A stretch of 64,000 nucleotides of DNA from Lonepinella sp042485795 (GCF_042485795.1 NZ_CP169368.1:682001-746000), one strand, 5' to 3'. Shown: positions 1 through 9,750, numbered from the stretch's first letter. Notes: generated from the letters alone by a model not told the origin. Numbers and translations: made by a program.

Positions 1-3000
1 ACTACAGCGAAAGTTTCTGTTGATTCAACGGGTACCACTTCAACAGTCAACTATTCAGTTAACCAATCAAATTTAAATGTTGCTCATAATGGTTCAGTAA
101 GTGCGGTGCAAAATGGTAATTATTTTGCTACAGCAGAGCAAGTAGCTAATGCAATTAATAACTCTGAAAAAACTACCAGCGTAAATAGCACAAGCAGCAC
201 AATTTCTGTTAAATCGACTGTTTCAGGCAAAAATACTAATTACGATTTAGATCTTTCCCAAGGCACCAAAGATTCATTAGCAAAAGCTGATTCTGCTTTA
301 CAATCTTGGACTGCACAAGCAAACGGTAAGGTCGTAAAAACGGTTAATAACGCAAATTCAATCTTAAACGTTATTAACGGTACAAATATTGATGTTTCTG
401 GTGATAACGGCAACATTAAGATTGCAACTGTAAATAACCCAACCTTTACTTCAGTACATGCAAACACATTCACTGCAGGTACAGTGACTATTACAAATAA
501 CGGTATTAATGCGGGTAATCAAAAAATTACTAACGTAGCAAATGGTACAGTAAGTTCAACTTCTACAGAAGTTGTAAATGGTTCACAATTGTATGTAACT
601 AATAACAAAGTAGAAATTAATAGTGCTAAACTTAACAAAGGTACCAAGTATGGTGGCGATACAGGTACAGCATTTACTCGTCAATTAGGTGAACAAACTA
701 ATGTGAAAGGTGGTTTAGCAGATACTACTAAACTAAGCGACAATAACATTGGTGTAGAATCTAACGGTAGCGACACCTTAACCGTCAAATTAGCGAAAGA
801 GTTAACTGGGTTAACTAGTGCAACATTTGGTGGTACATTGATTAGTAGTAATGGTTTAACCATTACGGGTGGTCCGAGTATAACTCAAGTAGGTATTGAT
901 GCAGGTAGTAAAAGAATTACTAACGTCAGTGCAGGTGTAAATGGTACAGATGCGGTTAACTTAGATCAGTTAAATGCCATCACTGCAGCAACAGGTTCTA
1001 CTAGTTGGAAGTTAGCAGTAAATAATGGTGCAAGTCAAAATGTTGCCGCCAATGCAACCGTAAATTTGAATAATTCAGATAGTAATATCAATCTTACTCA
1101 ATCAGGTACTAGTGTAACCTTTAATTTAGCAAATGATGTTAATGTAACTAATAGCTTAAAAGTTGGTAATAACACTGTTATTAATAATAACGGTTTATCC
1201 TTTACTAACAGCTCAGTAGCTATTACTGCTAGTGGTCTAAATAATGGCGGTAATAAGATTGTTAATGTTGCTAATGGTACTGTAAATGCAACCTCAACCG
1301 AGGTAGTGAATGGTGCGCAGTTATATGCAACTAATCAAAATGTATCTAATAACATGCAAAATATTACCAACATTAACACTGAAATTGGTAAAGGTACCAA
1401 GTATGGTGGCGATACTGGAGCAGCATTTACTCGTAAATTAGGTGAACAAACTAATGTGAAAGGTGGTTTAGCAGATACTGCTAAACTAAGCGACAATAAC
1501 ATTGGTGTAGTATCTAACGGTAGTGATACTTTAACCGTCAAATTAGCGAAAGAGTTAACTGGGTTAACTAGTGCGACATTTGGTGGTACATTGATTAATG
1601 GTGATGGTTTAACCATTACGGGTGGTCCGAGTATAACTCAAGTAGGTATTGATGCGGGTAGCAGAAAAATTACTAACGTCAGTGCGGGTACAAATGGTAC
1701 AGATGCGGTTAACTTAGATCAGTTAAATGCTATCTCTGCAGCAGCAGGTTCTACTAGCTGGAAGTTGGCTGTAAATAACGGTGCAAGTCAAAACGTTGCC
1801 GCAAATACAACGGTGAATTTGAATAATACAGATAATAATATCAATCTGACTCAATCAGGTACTAATGTAACCTTTAATTTAGCAGACAATGTTAATGTAA
1901 CAAATAGCTTAAAAGTTGGTAATAATACAGTTATTAATGATAACGGTTTATCCTTTGCTAACAGCACAGTAGCGATTACTGCTGGCGGTTTAAATAACGG
2001 CGGTAATAAGATTGTTAATGTCGCTAATGGTACTGTAAATGCAACCTCAACCGAGGTAGTGAATGGTGCACAGTTATATGCAACTAATCAAAATGTATCT
2101 AACAACACGCAAAATATCACTAACATTACCAATGAAATTGACAAAGGTACTAAGTATGGCGGTGATACAGGCGTAGCATTTACTCGTAAATTAGGTGAAC
2201 AAACTAATGTGAAGGGTGGTGCAAATACATCTAACTTAAGTGACAATAACATTGGTGTGGTATCTAACGGTAGCGACACTTTATCTGTGAAATTGGCTAA
2301 AGATTTAACTGGATTAACTAGTGCCAAATTTGGTGATAATACATTGATCAATAGTAATGGTTTGATTATTACTGGTGGTCCGAGTGTGACTCAAACAGGT
2401 ATTGATGCAGGTAACAAGAAAATTACCAATGTAGCGAATGGTACAAGTGGTACAGATGCAGTTAACTTAGATCAGTTAAATGCTATCTCTGCCACAGCGG
2501 GTGCTGGTTGGAAGTTAACTGTAAATAATAGTACTACAAGTCAAAGTATTACTCCTAATACAACGGTAAATTTGAATAATGTAGATAATAATATCAATCT
2601 TACTCAATCAGGTACTAATGTAACCTTTAATTTAGCAAATGATGTTAATGTAACTAATAGCTTAAAAGTTGGTAATAATACAGTTATTAATAATAACGGT
2701 TTATCCTTTGCTAACAGCACAGTAGCGATTACTGCTGGCGGTCTAAATAATGGCGGTAATAAGATTGTTAATGTTACTAATGGTACTTTAAATGCAACCT
2801 CAACAGATGCAGTGAATGGTGCGCAATTGTATGCGACTAATCAAAATGTATCTAACAACACGCAAAATATTACCAACATTACCACTGAAATTGGCAAAGG
2901 TACTAAGTATGGTGGCGATGCAGGTGTAGCATTTACTCGTAAATTAGGTGAACAAACTAATGTGAAGGGTGGTGCAAATACATCTAACTTAAGTGACAAT

Positions 3001-6000
3001 AACATTGGTGTGGTATCTAACGGTAGCGACACTTTATCTGTGAAATTGGCGAAAGATTTAACTGGATTAACTAGTGCTAAATTTGGTGATAATACATTGA
3101 TCAATAGTAATGGTTTGATTATTACTGGTGGTCCGAGTGTGACTCAAACAGGTATTGATGCAGGTAACAAGAAAATTACTAACGTCAGTGCTGGCACCGA
3201 TAGTACAGATGCAGTTAATGTGGCTCAGTTAAATGCGATTAGTAGTACAGTCAATGCAGGTTGGAACTTAACGGATGGCACAAACCAAACCACCGTGAAA
3301 CCAAACACAACGGTAGCGTTAACTAATACAGACGGCAATATTAAAGTGGTGAATACGGATAATAACGTCACCTTTAACTTAGCCGACAACTTAAATGTCA
3401 CTACCATTACCTTAAAAGGTGAGGCGGGAACTAATGGTACGATTGGCTTAGATGGCACAAACGGCACGATTGGTTTAACTGGTAAAGATGGTGCAAGTGC
3501 GAATATTACCGTGGCGAACGGCAAAAATGGTATTGACGGCACAAGTACTACTCGCATCGTGTATGATAACCAAAGTGTAGCGACCTTAAATGACGGACTC
3601 TTCTTCCGTGGCGATGATAGTAACGTCACAGTAGGCAAAAAACTAAATGAAATCGTCACCATTAGAGGTAACTTATCACAAGCAGCTAACGTAACGGATA
3701 AAAACTTACGGGTAGATGTAGTGAACAATGACGCCTTAGTGGTGAACATGGCGAAAGAGCTAACCGATTTGACTAGTGCAACCTTTGGTGGTGTTGGTGC
3801 TAATACCGTGATTAATAAAGATGGTGTCACCATTATTAATGGTGGTAATACGGTCAGCTTAACCAATAACGGTTTAGATAATGGTAACCATACTATTACC
3901 AACGTTGCAGCAGGCGTTAATAGTACCGATGCGGTTAACGTAGCCCAATTAAATGTGGTGAATAACACCGTCAATGCAGGTTGGAACTTAACGGATGGCA
4001 CAAACCAAACCACCGTGAAACCAAACACAACAGTCGCGTTAACTAATACAGACGGCAATATTAAAGTAGTGAATACGGATAATAACGTCACCTTTAACTT
4101 AGCCGACAACTTAAATGTCACCACCATTACCTTAAAAGGTGAGGCGGGAACTAATGGTACGATTGGCTTAGATGGCACAAACGGCACGATTGGTTTAACT
4201 GGTAAAGATGGTGCAAGTGCGAATATTACCGTGGCGAACGGCAAAAATGGTATTGACGGCACAAGTACTACTCGCATCGTGTATGATAACCAAAGTGTAG
4301 CGACCTTAAATGACGGACTCTTCTTCCGTGGCGATGATAGTAACGTCACAGTAGGCAAAAAACTAAATGAAATCGTCACCATTAGAGGTAACTTATCACA
4401 AGCAGCTAACGTAACGGATAAAAACTTACGGGTAGATGTAGTGAACAATGACGCCTTAGTGGTGAACATGGCGAAAGAGCTAACCGATTTGACTAGTGCA
4501 ACCTTTGGTGGTGTTGGTGCTAATACCGTGATTAATAAAGATGGTGTCACCATTATTAATGGTGGCAATACTGTCAGCTTAACCAATAACGGTTTAGATA
4601 ATGGTAACCATACTATTACCAACGTTGCAGCAGGCGTTAATAGTACCGATGCGGTTAACGTAGCCCAATTAAATGTGGTGAATAACACTGTCAATGCAGG
4701 TTGGAACTTAACGGATGGCACAAACCAAACCACTGTGAAACCAAACACAACGGTAGCGTTAACTAATACAGACGGCAATATTAAAGTGGTGAATACGGAT
4801 AATAACGTCACCTTTAACTTAGCCGACAACTTAAATGTCACCACCATTACCTTAAAAGGTGAGGCGGGAACTAATGGTACGATTGGCTTAGATGGCACAA
4901 ACGGCACGATTGGTTTAACTGGTAAAGATGGTGCAAGTGCGAATATTACCGTGGCGAACGGCAAAAATGGTATTGACGGCACAAGTACTACTCGCATCGT
5001 GTACGATAACCAAAGTGTAGCGACCTTAAATGACGGACTCTTCTTCCGTGGCGATGATAGTAACGTCACAGTAGGCAAAAAACTAAATGAAATCGTCACC
5101 ATTAGAGGTAACTTATCACAAGCAGCTAACGTAACGGATAAAAACTTACGGGTAGATGTAGTGAACAATGACGCCTTAGTGGTGAACATGGCGAAAGAGC
5201 TAACCGATTTGACTAGTGCAACCTTTGGTGGTGTTGGTGCTAATACCGTGATTAATAAAGATGGTGTCACCATTATTAATGGTGGTAATACGGTCAGCTT
5301 AACCAATAACGGTTTAGATAATGGTAACCATACTATTACCAACGTTGCAGCAGGCGTTAATAGTACCGATGCGGTTAACGTAGCCCAATTAAATGTGGTG
5401 AATAACACCGTCAATGCAGGTTGGAACTTAACGGATGGCACAAACCAAACCACCGTGAAACCAAACACAACAGTCGCGTTAACTAATACAGACGGCAATA
5501 TTAAAGTAGTGAATACGGATAATAACGTCACCTTTAACTTAGCCGACAACTTAAATGTCACCACCATTACCTTAAAAGGTGAGGCGGGAACCAATGGTAC
5601 CATTGGCTTAGACGGTACAAACGGTACGATTGGTTTAACTGGCAAAGACGGAGCCAGTGCGAATATTACCGTGGCGAACGGCAAAAATGGTATTGACGGC
5701 ACAAGTACTACTCGCATCGTGTACGATAACCAAAGTGTAGCGACCTTAAATGACGGACTCTTCTTCCGTGGCGATGATAGTAACGTCACAGTAGGCAAAA
5801 AACTAAATGAAATCGTCACCATTAGAGGTAACTTATCACAAGCATCTAACGTAACGGATAAAAACTTACGGGTAGATGTAGTGAACAATGATGCGTTAGT
5901 GGTGAACATGGCGAAAGAGCTAACCGATCTCACCAGTGCAACCTTTGGTGGTGTTGGCAGCAATACCGTGATTAATAAAGATGGTGTCACAATTATTAAT

Positions 6001-7446
6001 GGTGGCAATACGGTCAGCTTAACCAATAACGGTTTAGATAATGGTAACCATACTATTACTAACGTTGCAGCAGGCGTTAATAGCACCGATGCGGTTAACG
6101 TAGCCCAATTAAATGTGGTGAATAACACTGTCAATGCAGGTTGGAACTTAACGGATGGCACAAACCAAACCACTGTGAAACCAAACACAACGGTAGCGTT
6201 AACTAATACAGATGGTAATATTAATATTACTAATAACAATGGAAACGTAACATTTGATTTGGCTAAAGATCTTAATTTAGGTGCTAATGGTTCGGTAACT
6301 GTTGGTAATACTACCGTTGATAATAACGGGTTAGCTGTGGGTAATACTACAGTCACCAATAATGGTTTAACTATTGCAGGTGGTCCAAGTGTTACTCAAA
6401 CTGGTATTAATGCTGGTGATAAGAAAGTAACTGGAGTCGCTGCAGGTGATATTTCTGCTAACAGCACTGATGCGGTTAACGGTAGTCAGATTTATAAGAT
6501 TGAACAAAATGTGACAGCTGCGAAAACAGAAGTGGAAGCAGGCGATAACATTAACGTAACTAGTGCAGCAGGTGCTAACGGTCAAACCGTTTACACAGTT
6601 GCCACTAAACGTGATGTAAACTTTGATAATGTCACCGTTGGTAATGTAAGCATTAGTAAAGATGACGGTATCAATGCGGGTGATCAAAAAATTACTCATG
6701 TTGATAAAGGTGAGCTTTCAGCAACAAGTACCGATGCAGTTAATGGTAGCCAGTTATATCAAACTAACCAAAATGTAACTAATATCACAACTGAAGTTAA
6801 CAAAGGCTGGAATGTGACAACTGGTACAGTTGAGGGTTCAACAGGTACAGTTACAGGAAATACCACGACTAAAGTGGCGATGGGAGATACCGTCAGTGTG
6901 AAAGCGGGTAACAATATTGCAATTACGCAAGATGGTAAGAATATTTCCATTGCAACTTCATTGAAACCAACATTTGAGACTGTAACCACAGAAACTGTTA
7001 CTGTTGGTAAAGGTAGTAATACAGCAACAATAGGTACAACAGAAGACTCCAATGGCAAAGCAATTAACATTGCGGGTTCTGACGGTTCTTCTCCTATGCG
7101 AATCACTAACGTTGCTCCTGGTGTAGGTGATACCGATGCAGTGAATGTTGGTCAACTTAAAAATGTTACCCAAAATGTAACTAAACTTGATCAACGTGTA
7201 TCTAAATTAGATAAACGTGTTCGTGGTATAGGTGCAAATGCCGCAGCGGCTTCTTCCTTACCGCAGGTTTATATACCGGGTAAATCCATGGTTGCTGCCG
7301 CAGGTGGTGTGTATAGTGGAGCATCTGCTCTTGCGGTTGGTTACTCCAGAGCAAGTGATAATGGTAAAGTTATTATCAAATTGAATGGTACTGCCAATAG
7401 CGAAGGACACTACTCAGGTGGTGTGGGTGTTGGTTACCAATGGTAA
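1..7446 (+). CDS. Trimeric autotransporter adhesin (Hia/Hsf/YadA-like), 5' end outside window
   Basis: The frame is open from base 1, so the true start lies upstream; about 2,481 residues are visible. The protein is an Asn/Thr/Gly-rich surface adhesin. It repeats neck motifs of the type DAVNxxQL or EVVNGAQLY and head-like blocks (GTKYGGDTG, GEQTNVKGG). The last ~100 residues form the YadA-type anchor: a coiled coil (LDQRVSKLDKRVRGIGANAA) and then four beta-strand segments ending in GVGYQW, with the terminal aromatic residue expected of an outer-membrane protein. In this family three chains trimerise to make one 12-stranded barrel that exports the stalk. An N-terminal half of diverged ~750-bp repeats is followed by four near-identical 720-bp repeats. 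NX(S/T) sequons are very frequent. Which named adhesin it is cannot be settled without the N-terminus. Confidence 0.93.
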   Translation, partial: TTAKVSVDSTGTTSTVNYSVNQSNLNVAHNGSVSAVQNGNYFATAEQVANAINNSEKTTSVNSTSSTISVKSTVSGKNTNYDLDLSQGTKDSLAKADSALQSWTAQANGKVVKTVNNANSILNVINGTNIDVSGDNGNIKIATVNNPTFTSVHANTFTAGTVTITNNGINAGNQKITNVANGTVSSTSTEVVNGSQLYVTNNKVEINSAKLNKGTKYGGDTGTAFTRQLGEQTNVKGGLADTTKLSDNNIGVESNGSDTLTVKLAKELTGLTSATFGGTLISSNGLTITGGPSITQVGIDAGSKRITNVSAGVNGTDAVNLDQLNAITAATGSTSWKLAVNNGASQNVAANATVNLNNSDSNINLTQSGTSVTFNLANDVNVTNSLKVGNNTVINNNGLSFTNSSVAITASGLNNGGNKIVNVANGTVNATSTEVVNGAQLYATNQNVSNNMQNITNINTEIGKGTKYGGDTGAAFTRKLGEQTNVKGGLADTAKLSDNNIGVVSNGSDTLTVKLAKELTGLTSATFGGTLINGDGLTITGGPSITQVGIDAGSRKITNVSAGTNGTDAVNLDQLNAISAAAGSTSWKLAVNNGASQNVAANTTVNLNNTDNNINLTQSGTNVTFNLADNVNVTNSLKVGNNTVINDNGLSFANSTVAITAGGLNNGGNKIVNVANGTVNATSTEVVNGAQLYATNQNVSNNTQNITNITNEIDKGTKYGGDTGVAFTRKLGEQTNVKGGANTSNLSDNNIGVVSNGSDTLSVKLAKDLTGLTSAKFGDNTLINSNGLIITGGPSVTQTGIDAGNKKITNVANGTSGTDAVNLDQLNAISATAGAGWKLTVNNSTTSQSITPNTTVNLNNVDNNINLTQSGTNVTFNLANDVNVTNSLKVGNNTVINNNGLSFANSTVAITAGGLNNGGNKIVNVTNGTLNATSTDAVNGAQLYATNQNVSNNTQNITNITTEIGKGTKYGGDAGVAFTRKLGEQTNVKGGANTSNLSDNNIGVVSNGSDTLSVKLAKDLTGLTSAKFGDNTLINSNGLIITGGPSVTQTGIDAGNKKITNVSAGTDSTDAVNVAQLNAISSTVNAGWNLTDGTNQTTVKPNTTVALTNTDGNIKVVNTDNNVTFNLADNLNVTTITLKGEAGTNGTIGLDGTNGTIGLTGKDGASANITVANGKNGIDGTSTTRIVYDNQSVATLNDGLFFRGDDSNVTVGKKLNEIVTIRGNLSQAANVTDKNLRVDVVNNDALVVNMAKELTDLTSATFGGVGANTVINKDGVTIINGGNTVSLTNNGLDNGNHTITNVAAGVNSTDAVNVAQLNVVNNTVNAGWNLTDGTNQTTVKPNTTVALTNTDGNIKVVNTDNNVTFNLADNLNVTTITLKGEAGTNGTIGLDGTNGTIGLTGKDGASANITVANGKNGIDGTSTTRIVYDNQSVATLNDGLFFRGDDSNVTVGKKLNEIVTIRGNLSQAANVTDKNLRVDVVNNDALVVNMAKELTDLTSATFGGVGANTVINKDGVTIINGGNTVSLTNNGLDNGNHTITNVAAGVNSTDAVNVAQLNVVNNTVNAGWNLTDGTNQTTVKPNTTVALTNTDGNIKVVNTDNNVTFNLADNLNVTTITLKGEAGTNGTIGLDGTNGTIGLTGKDGASANITVANGKNGIDGTSTTRIVYDNQSVATLNDGLFFRGDDSNVTVGKKLNEIVTIRGNLSQAANVTDKNLRVDVVNNDALVVNMAKELTDLTSATFGGVGANTVINKDGVTIINGGNTVSLTNNGLDNGNHTITNVAAGVNSTDAVNVAQLNVVNNTVNAGWNLTDGTNQTTVKPNTTVALTNTDGNIKVVNTDNNVTFNLADNLNVTTITLKGEAGTNGTIGLDGTNGTIGLTGKDGASANITVANGKNGIDGTSTTRIVYDNQSVATLNDGLFFRGDDSNVTVGKKLNEIVTIRGNLSQASNVTDKNLRVDVVNNDALVVNMAKELTDLTSATFGGVGSNTVINKDGVTIINGGNTVSLTNNGLDNGNHTITNVAAGVNSTDAVNVAQLNVVNNTVNAGWNLTDGTNQTTVKPNTTVALTNTDGNINITNNNGNVTFDLAKDLNLGANGSVTVGNTTVDNNGLAVGNTTVTNNGLTIAGGPSVTQTGINAGDKKVTGVAAGDISANSTDAVNGSQIYKIEQNVTAAKTEVEAGDNINVTSAAGANGQTVYTVATKRDVNFDNVTVGNVSISKDDGINAGDQKITHVDKGELSATSTDAVNGSQLYQTNQNVTNITTEVNKGWNVTTGTVEGSTGTVTGNTTTKVAMGDTVSVKAGNNIAITQDGKNISIATSLKPTFETVTTETVTVGKGSNTATIGTTEDSNGKAINIAGSDGSSPMRITNVAPGVGDTDAVNVGQLKNVTQNVTKLDQRVSKLDKRVRGIGANAAAASSLPQVYIPGKSMVAAAGGVYSGASALAVGYSRASDNGKVIIKLNGTANSEGHYSGGVGVGYQW
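640..3210 (+). repeat. Diverged ~750-bp tandem repeats in adhesin
   Basis: Blocks beginning with the motif GTKYGGD recur near 641, 1393, 2143 and 2896, a spacing of about 750 bp. They share the order GTKYGGD, GEQTNVKGG, LSDNNIG, KLAKELTGL or KLAKDLTGL, NGLTITGGPS, DAVNLDQLNAI. Copies differ at many silent and some coding positions, so they are older than the 720-bp array downstream. Confidence 0.8.
3241..6215 (+). repeat. Four near-identical 720-bp tandem repeats plus partial fifth
   Basis: Units start at 3241, 3961, 4681, 5401 and (partial) 6121, giving an exact 720-bp period (240 codons), so copy changes keep the frame. Units 1 and 3 share variants (for example cggtagcg, ggtggtaata cgg, aataacaccg at their ends), and units 2 and 4 share the alternatives, so the array looks like a duplicated 1,440-bp dimer. 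Unit 4 has extra substitutions near 5590-5660 and 5840-5960. Each unit carries a collagen-like run of nine G-X-Y triplets (first copy 3418-3498). Confidence 0.95.
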
Positions 7447-7475
7447 TTACCTAGTAACATAAATAGATAAATTAG

Positions 7476-7505
7476 GGGCTAAGTTCGATAGGACTTAGCC
7501 CTTTT
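7476..7505 (+). terminator. Rho-independent terminator of adhesin gene
   Basis: GGGCTAAGT (7476-7484) pairs with ACTTAGCCC (7493-7501) and is followed by TTTT, 30 bp after the adhesin stop codon. Confidence 0.85.
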
Positions 7506-7521
7506 ATAACAACAAGAATTA

Positions 7522-7576
7522 TATTTTGTCTACTAGGGCATGGTGTATAAAAAAGTGCCAACTATTTTGTCTACTA
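7522..7576. repeat. Pair of 14-bp direct repeats
   Basis: TATTTTGTCTACTA occurs at 7522-7535 and again at 7563-7576 in otherwise unremarkable intergenic DNA behind the adhesin. It could be a remnant of a mobile-element end. No transposase is present. Confidence 0.5.
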
Positions 7577-7587
7577 TGCCATAAACC

Positions 7588-7619
7588 AAAAGTGCGGTGA
7601 AAAACACCGCACTTTTTTC
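7588..7619. terminator. Inverted uptake-signal pair acting as bidirectional terminator
   Basis: AAAAGTGCGGTG (7588-7599) and CACCGCACTTTT (7605-7616) form a 12-bp stem with T runs on both sides. It sits between the convergent adhesin gene and purB. Each arm contains the Haemophilus-type uptake core AAGTGCGGT. Confidence 0.85.
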
Positions 7620-7633
7620 AATTAAATCAATGA

Positions 7634-9016
7634 TTAAAGTTTTTCCACTAACTTCACTGCATCACCAATATAATTCGCAGGCGCAAGCTGTTGTAAACGC
7701 ACTTTCTCTTCTTCTGGAATATCCAGTTTTTCCACAAATTCACGCATCGCTTGTTCATCAACACGTTTGCCACGGGTTAATTCTTTTAGCTTTTCATAAG
7801 GTTTTTCAATGCCATAGCGACGCATCACGGTTTGAATGGGTTCTGCTAACACTTCCCAGTTTTGGTTAAGTTCATCACGTAAATGTTGTTCGTTCACTTC
7901 TAATTTGCTAATGCCCTTGAGCGTTGCAGCATAGGCAATTAAGCAATAACCCAAGCCGACACCGAGATTACGCAATACGGTGGAGTCGGTTAAATCACGC
8001 TGCCAGCGAGAAATTGGCAATTTTTGCCCTAAATGGGTCATCACCGCATTCGCCACCCCAAGATTGCCTTCAGAGTTTTCAAAATCGATCGGATTAACTT
8101 TATGTGGCATGGTGCTTGAGCCAATTTCCCCTGTAATAGTGCGTTGTTTGAAATGATTTAATGCAATATAACCCCATAAATCACGGTCAAAATCAATGAT
8201 AATGGTGTTAAAACGCACCACGGCGTCAAAATACTCTGCAATGTAATCATGGGGTTCAATTTGGGTGGTGTAGGGATTCCATTGAATGCCAAGGGAAGTG
8301 ACGAATTGTTCACTGAATTGATGCCAGTCAATGTCAGGATAAGCAGATAAATGGGCGTTATAGTTGCCCACCGCACCATTAATTTTGCCTAACACATCCA
8401 CTTGTTTTAATTGATTAAATTGACGGCGTAAGCGATACACCACATTCGCCATTTCTTTGCCGACAGTGGACGGGGATGCAGGCTGACCATGGGTACGGGA
8501 GAGCAATGGAATTTCTTTGTATTCGTTCGCTAACCTTGTAATTTCATCAATTAATTTTTGCCATTGTGGCAAAATCACTTCTTCACGAGCCGTTTTTAAC
8601 ATCAACGCATGGGACAGATTGTTAATATCTTCTGATGTACAAGCAAAATGGATAAACTCGCTAATTGCCGCCAATTCAGGTAAGGCGGCGGATTTTTCTT
8701 TTAAGAAATATTCCACCGCTTTCACATCGTGATTGGTAGTACGTTCAATTTCTTTAATGCGTTCAGCATCGGCAAGACTGAAATTTGCCACAAGTTGATC
8801 GAGGTAATCGTTTGCTTGTTTTGACAAAGAAGAAACTTCACTAATTTGTGCAGTAGATGCCAATTTTTGTAACCAACGTACTTCAACGGTGACACGGAAT
8901 TTTAATAGACCAAACTCGCTAAAAATACCACGTAAAGCAGTGGTTTTATCTTGATAGCGACCATCAATCGGGGAAAGTGCAGTTAACGCATTGAGTTGCA
9001 TAGCATTGAAAGACAT
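7634..9016 (-). CDS. purB: Adenylosuccinate lyase
   Basis: This enzyme acts twice in purine synthesis: it releases fumarate from SAICAR and from adenylosuccinate. The 460-residue protein has the fumarase/ASL signature SSTMPHKVNP (residues 300-309), TSEDINN (127-133) and SRTHGQPA with His176 as a likely catalytic residue. Length and sequence follow gammaproteobacterial PurB closely. The chosen ATG at 9016 has GGAG about 10 nt upstream; a second in-frame ATG at 9001 (MQLNALTAL) matches the usual family start and cannot be excluded. hflD lies 15 bp upstream on the same strand, the gene pair known from E. coli (mnmA-hflD-purB). Confidence 0.97.
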   Translation of the reverse strand: MSFNAMQLNALTALSPIDGRYQDKTTALRGIFSEFGLLKFRVTVEVRWLQKLASTAQISEVSSLSKQANDYLDQLVANFSLADAERIKEIERTTNHDVKAVEYFLKEKSAALPELAAISEFIHFACTSEDINNLSHALMLKTAREEVILPQWQKLIDEITRLANEYKEIPLLSRTHGQPASPSTVGKEMANVVYRLRRQFNQLKQVDVLGKINGAVGNYNAHLSAYPDIDWHQFSEQFVTSLGIQWNPYTTQIEPHDYIAEYFDAVVRFNTIIIDFDRDLWGYIALNHFKQRTITGEIGSSTMPHKVNPIDFENSEGNLGVANAVMTHLGQKLPISRWQRDLTDSTVLRNLGVGLGYCLIAYAATLKGISKLEVNEQHLRDELNQNWEVLAEPIQTVMRRYGIEKPYEKLKELTRGKRVDEQAMREFVEKLDIPEEEKVRLQQLAPANYIGDAVKLVEKL

Positions 9017-9031
9017 AGAGATTTTGCTCCG

Positions 9032-9643
9032 TTAAATAGTTTCATATAATTGTTGTGCCATATTTAGGATCTTACGGCGAGAGAATAGCAGTTGCCATTT
9101 GCTACCACCTACTTGTTGCCAAAGCATAGCCGCTCGAACACCCGCTAGCAAACAGGCTCGAATACGGTTTTGAATAGATGGTTGCTGTAAATATTCCGCA
9201 TTACCGAATATTTGAATCCGTTTACCCAATGGACTGAGAATATCGGTATAGATAGTAGCAATTTTTTCTAACATGGTTTCATCAAGCAGTGAATAATATT
9301 CTAATTGAGTTGGCATATATTGAATACGATGGGCGAGCTGAGATTTCGCTTCCGCATTATCTTGCAATTTGCCAGCCATTGCTACTAAGCTCAACCAATA
9401 GCGAGCGAGTTCAGGGTTTTGAGCATTTAGTTGTTCAATTAAGGTTTCTAAGCCTAATTTGATATTATCCAACGAACCACCAAAAACCGCCAATGTATCA
9501 GTTGGGTGTGTTTGTAATAAACTTTTTAAAGAAACTTCTAGGGCATAGGTATTCGCTTGCCCTCGTTGTGCAAACTGTTGCACTAATCTTGCCGACTGAC
9601 AAACCCCAGCTAGGGCGATAGTGATATCTTGATAATTTGCCAT
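9032..9643 (-). CDS. hflD: High frequency lysogenization protein HflD homolog
   Basis: The 203-residue, mostly helical protein matches the HflD (YcfC) family: N-terminal AGVCQSARLVQQ and C-terminal RIRACLLAGVRAAMLWQQVGG are characteristic. In E. coli HflD is a peripheral inner-membrane protein that affects lambda lysogeny by interacting with CII; its host role is not well defined. It starts at ATG 9643 and ends 15 bp before purB, so the two are probably cotranscribed. Unlike in E. coli, mnmA is not directly upstream: it is downstream, behind eda. Confidence 0.93.
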   Translation of the reverse strand: MANYQDITIALAGVCQSARLVQQFAQRGQANTYALEVSLKSLLQTHPTDTLAVFGGSLDNIKLGLETLIEQLNAQNPELARYWLSLVAMAGKLQDNAEAKSQLAHRIQYMPTQLEYYSLLDETMLEKIATIYTDILSPLGKRIQIFGNAEYLQQPSIQNRIRACLLAGVRAAMLWQQVGGSKWQLLFSRRKILNMAQQLYETI

Positions 9644-9750
9644 GTTTTTTGATGAAGATGAAGTTGGAAAAATTAGAACTGATCATAGCATTTTTTGAGA
9701 ATGTTTTAAAGATTTAGGACGATGTACTAAAAACTAGATGATGTTTTTAA

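Noticed and set aside
3225..6359. 1,044-codon open frame on the minus strand through the adhesin repeats
   Set aside because: It mirrors the 720-bp repeats of the real adhesin gene; its length follows from the codon pattern (few TTA, CTA or TCA in phase). No ribosome site, and a hydrophobic low-complexity composition.
7483..7500. gttcgatagg as a tRNA T-loop
   Set aside because: It is the loop and arm of the adhesin terminator; no acceptor or anticodon stem is present.
108..7587. 7.4-kb stretch without uptake signals as evidence for foreign origin of the adhesin
   Set aside because: The nqr operon (about 12070-19140) and the cit operon (about 25850-32050) have gaps of similar size, so the gap alone is not informative.
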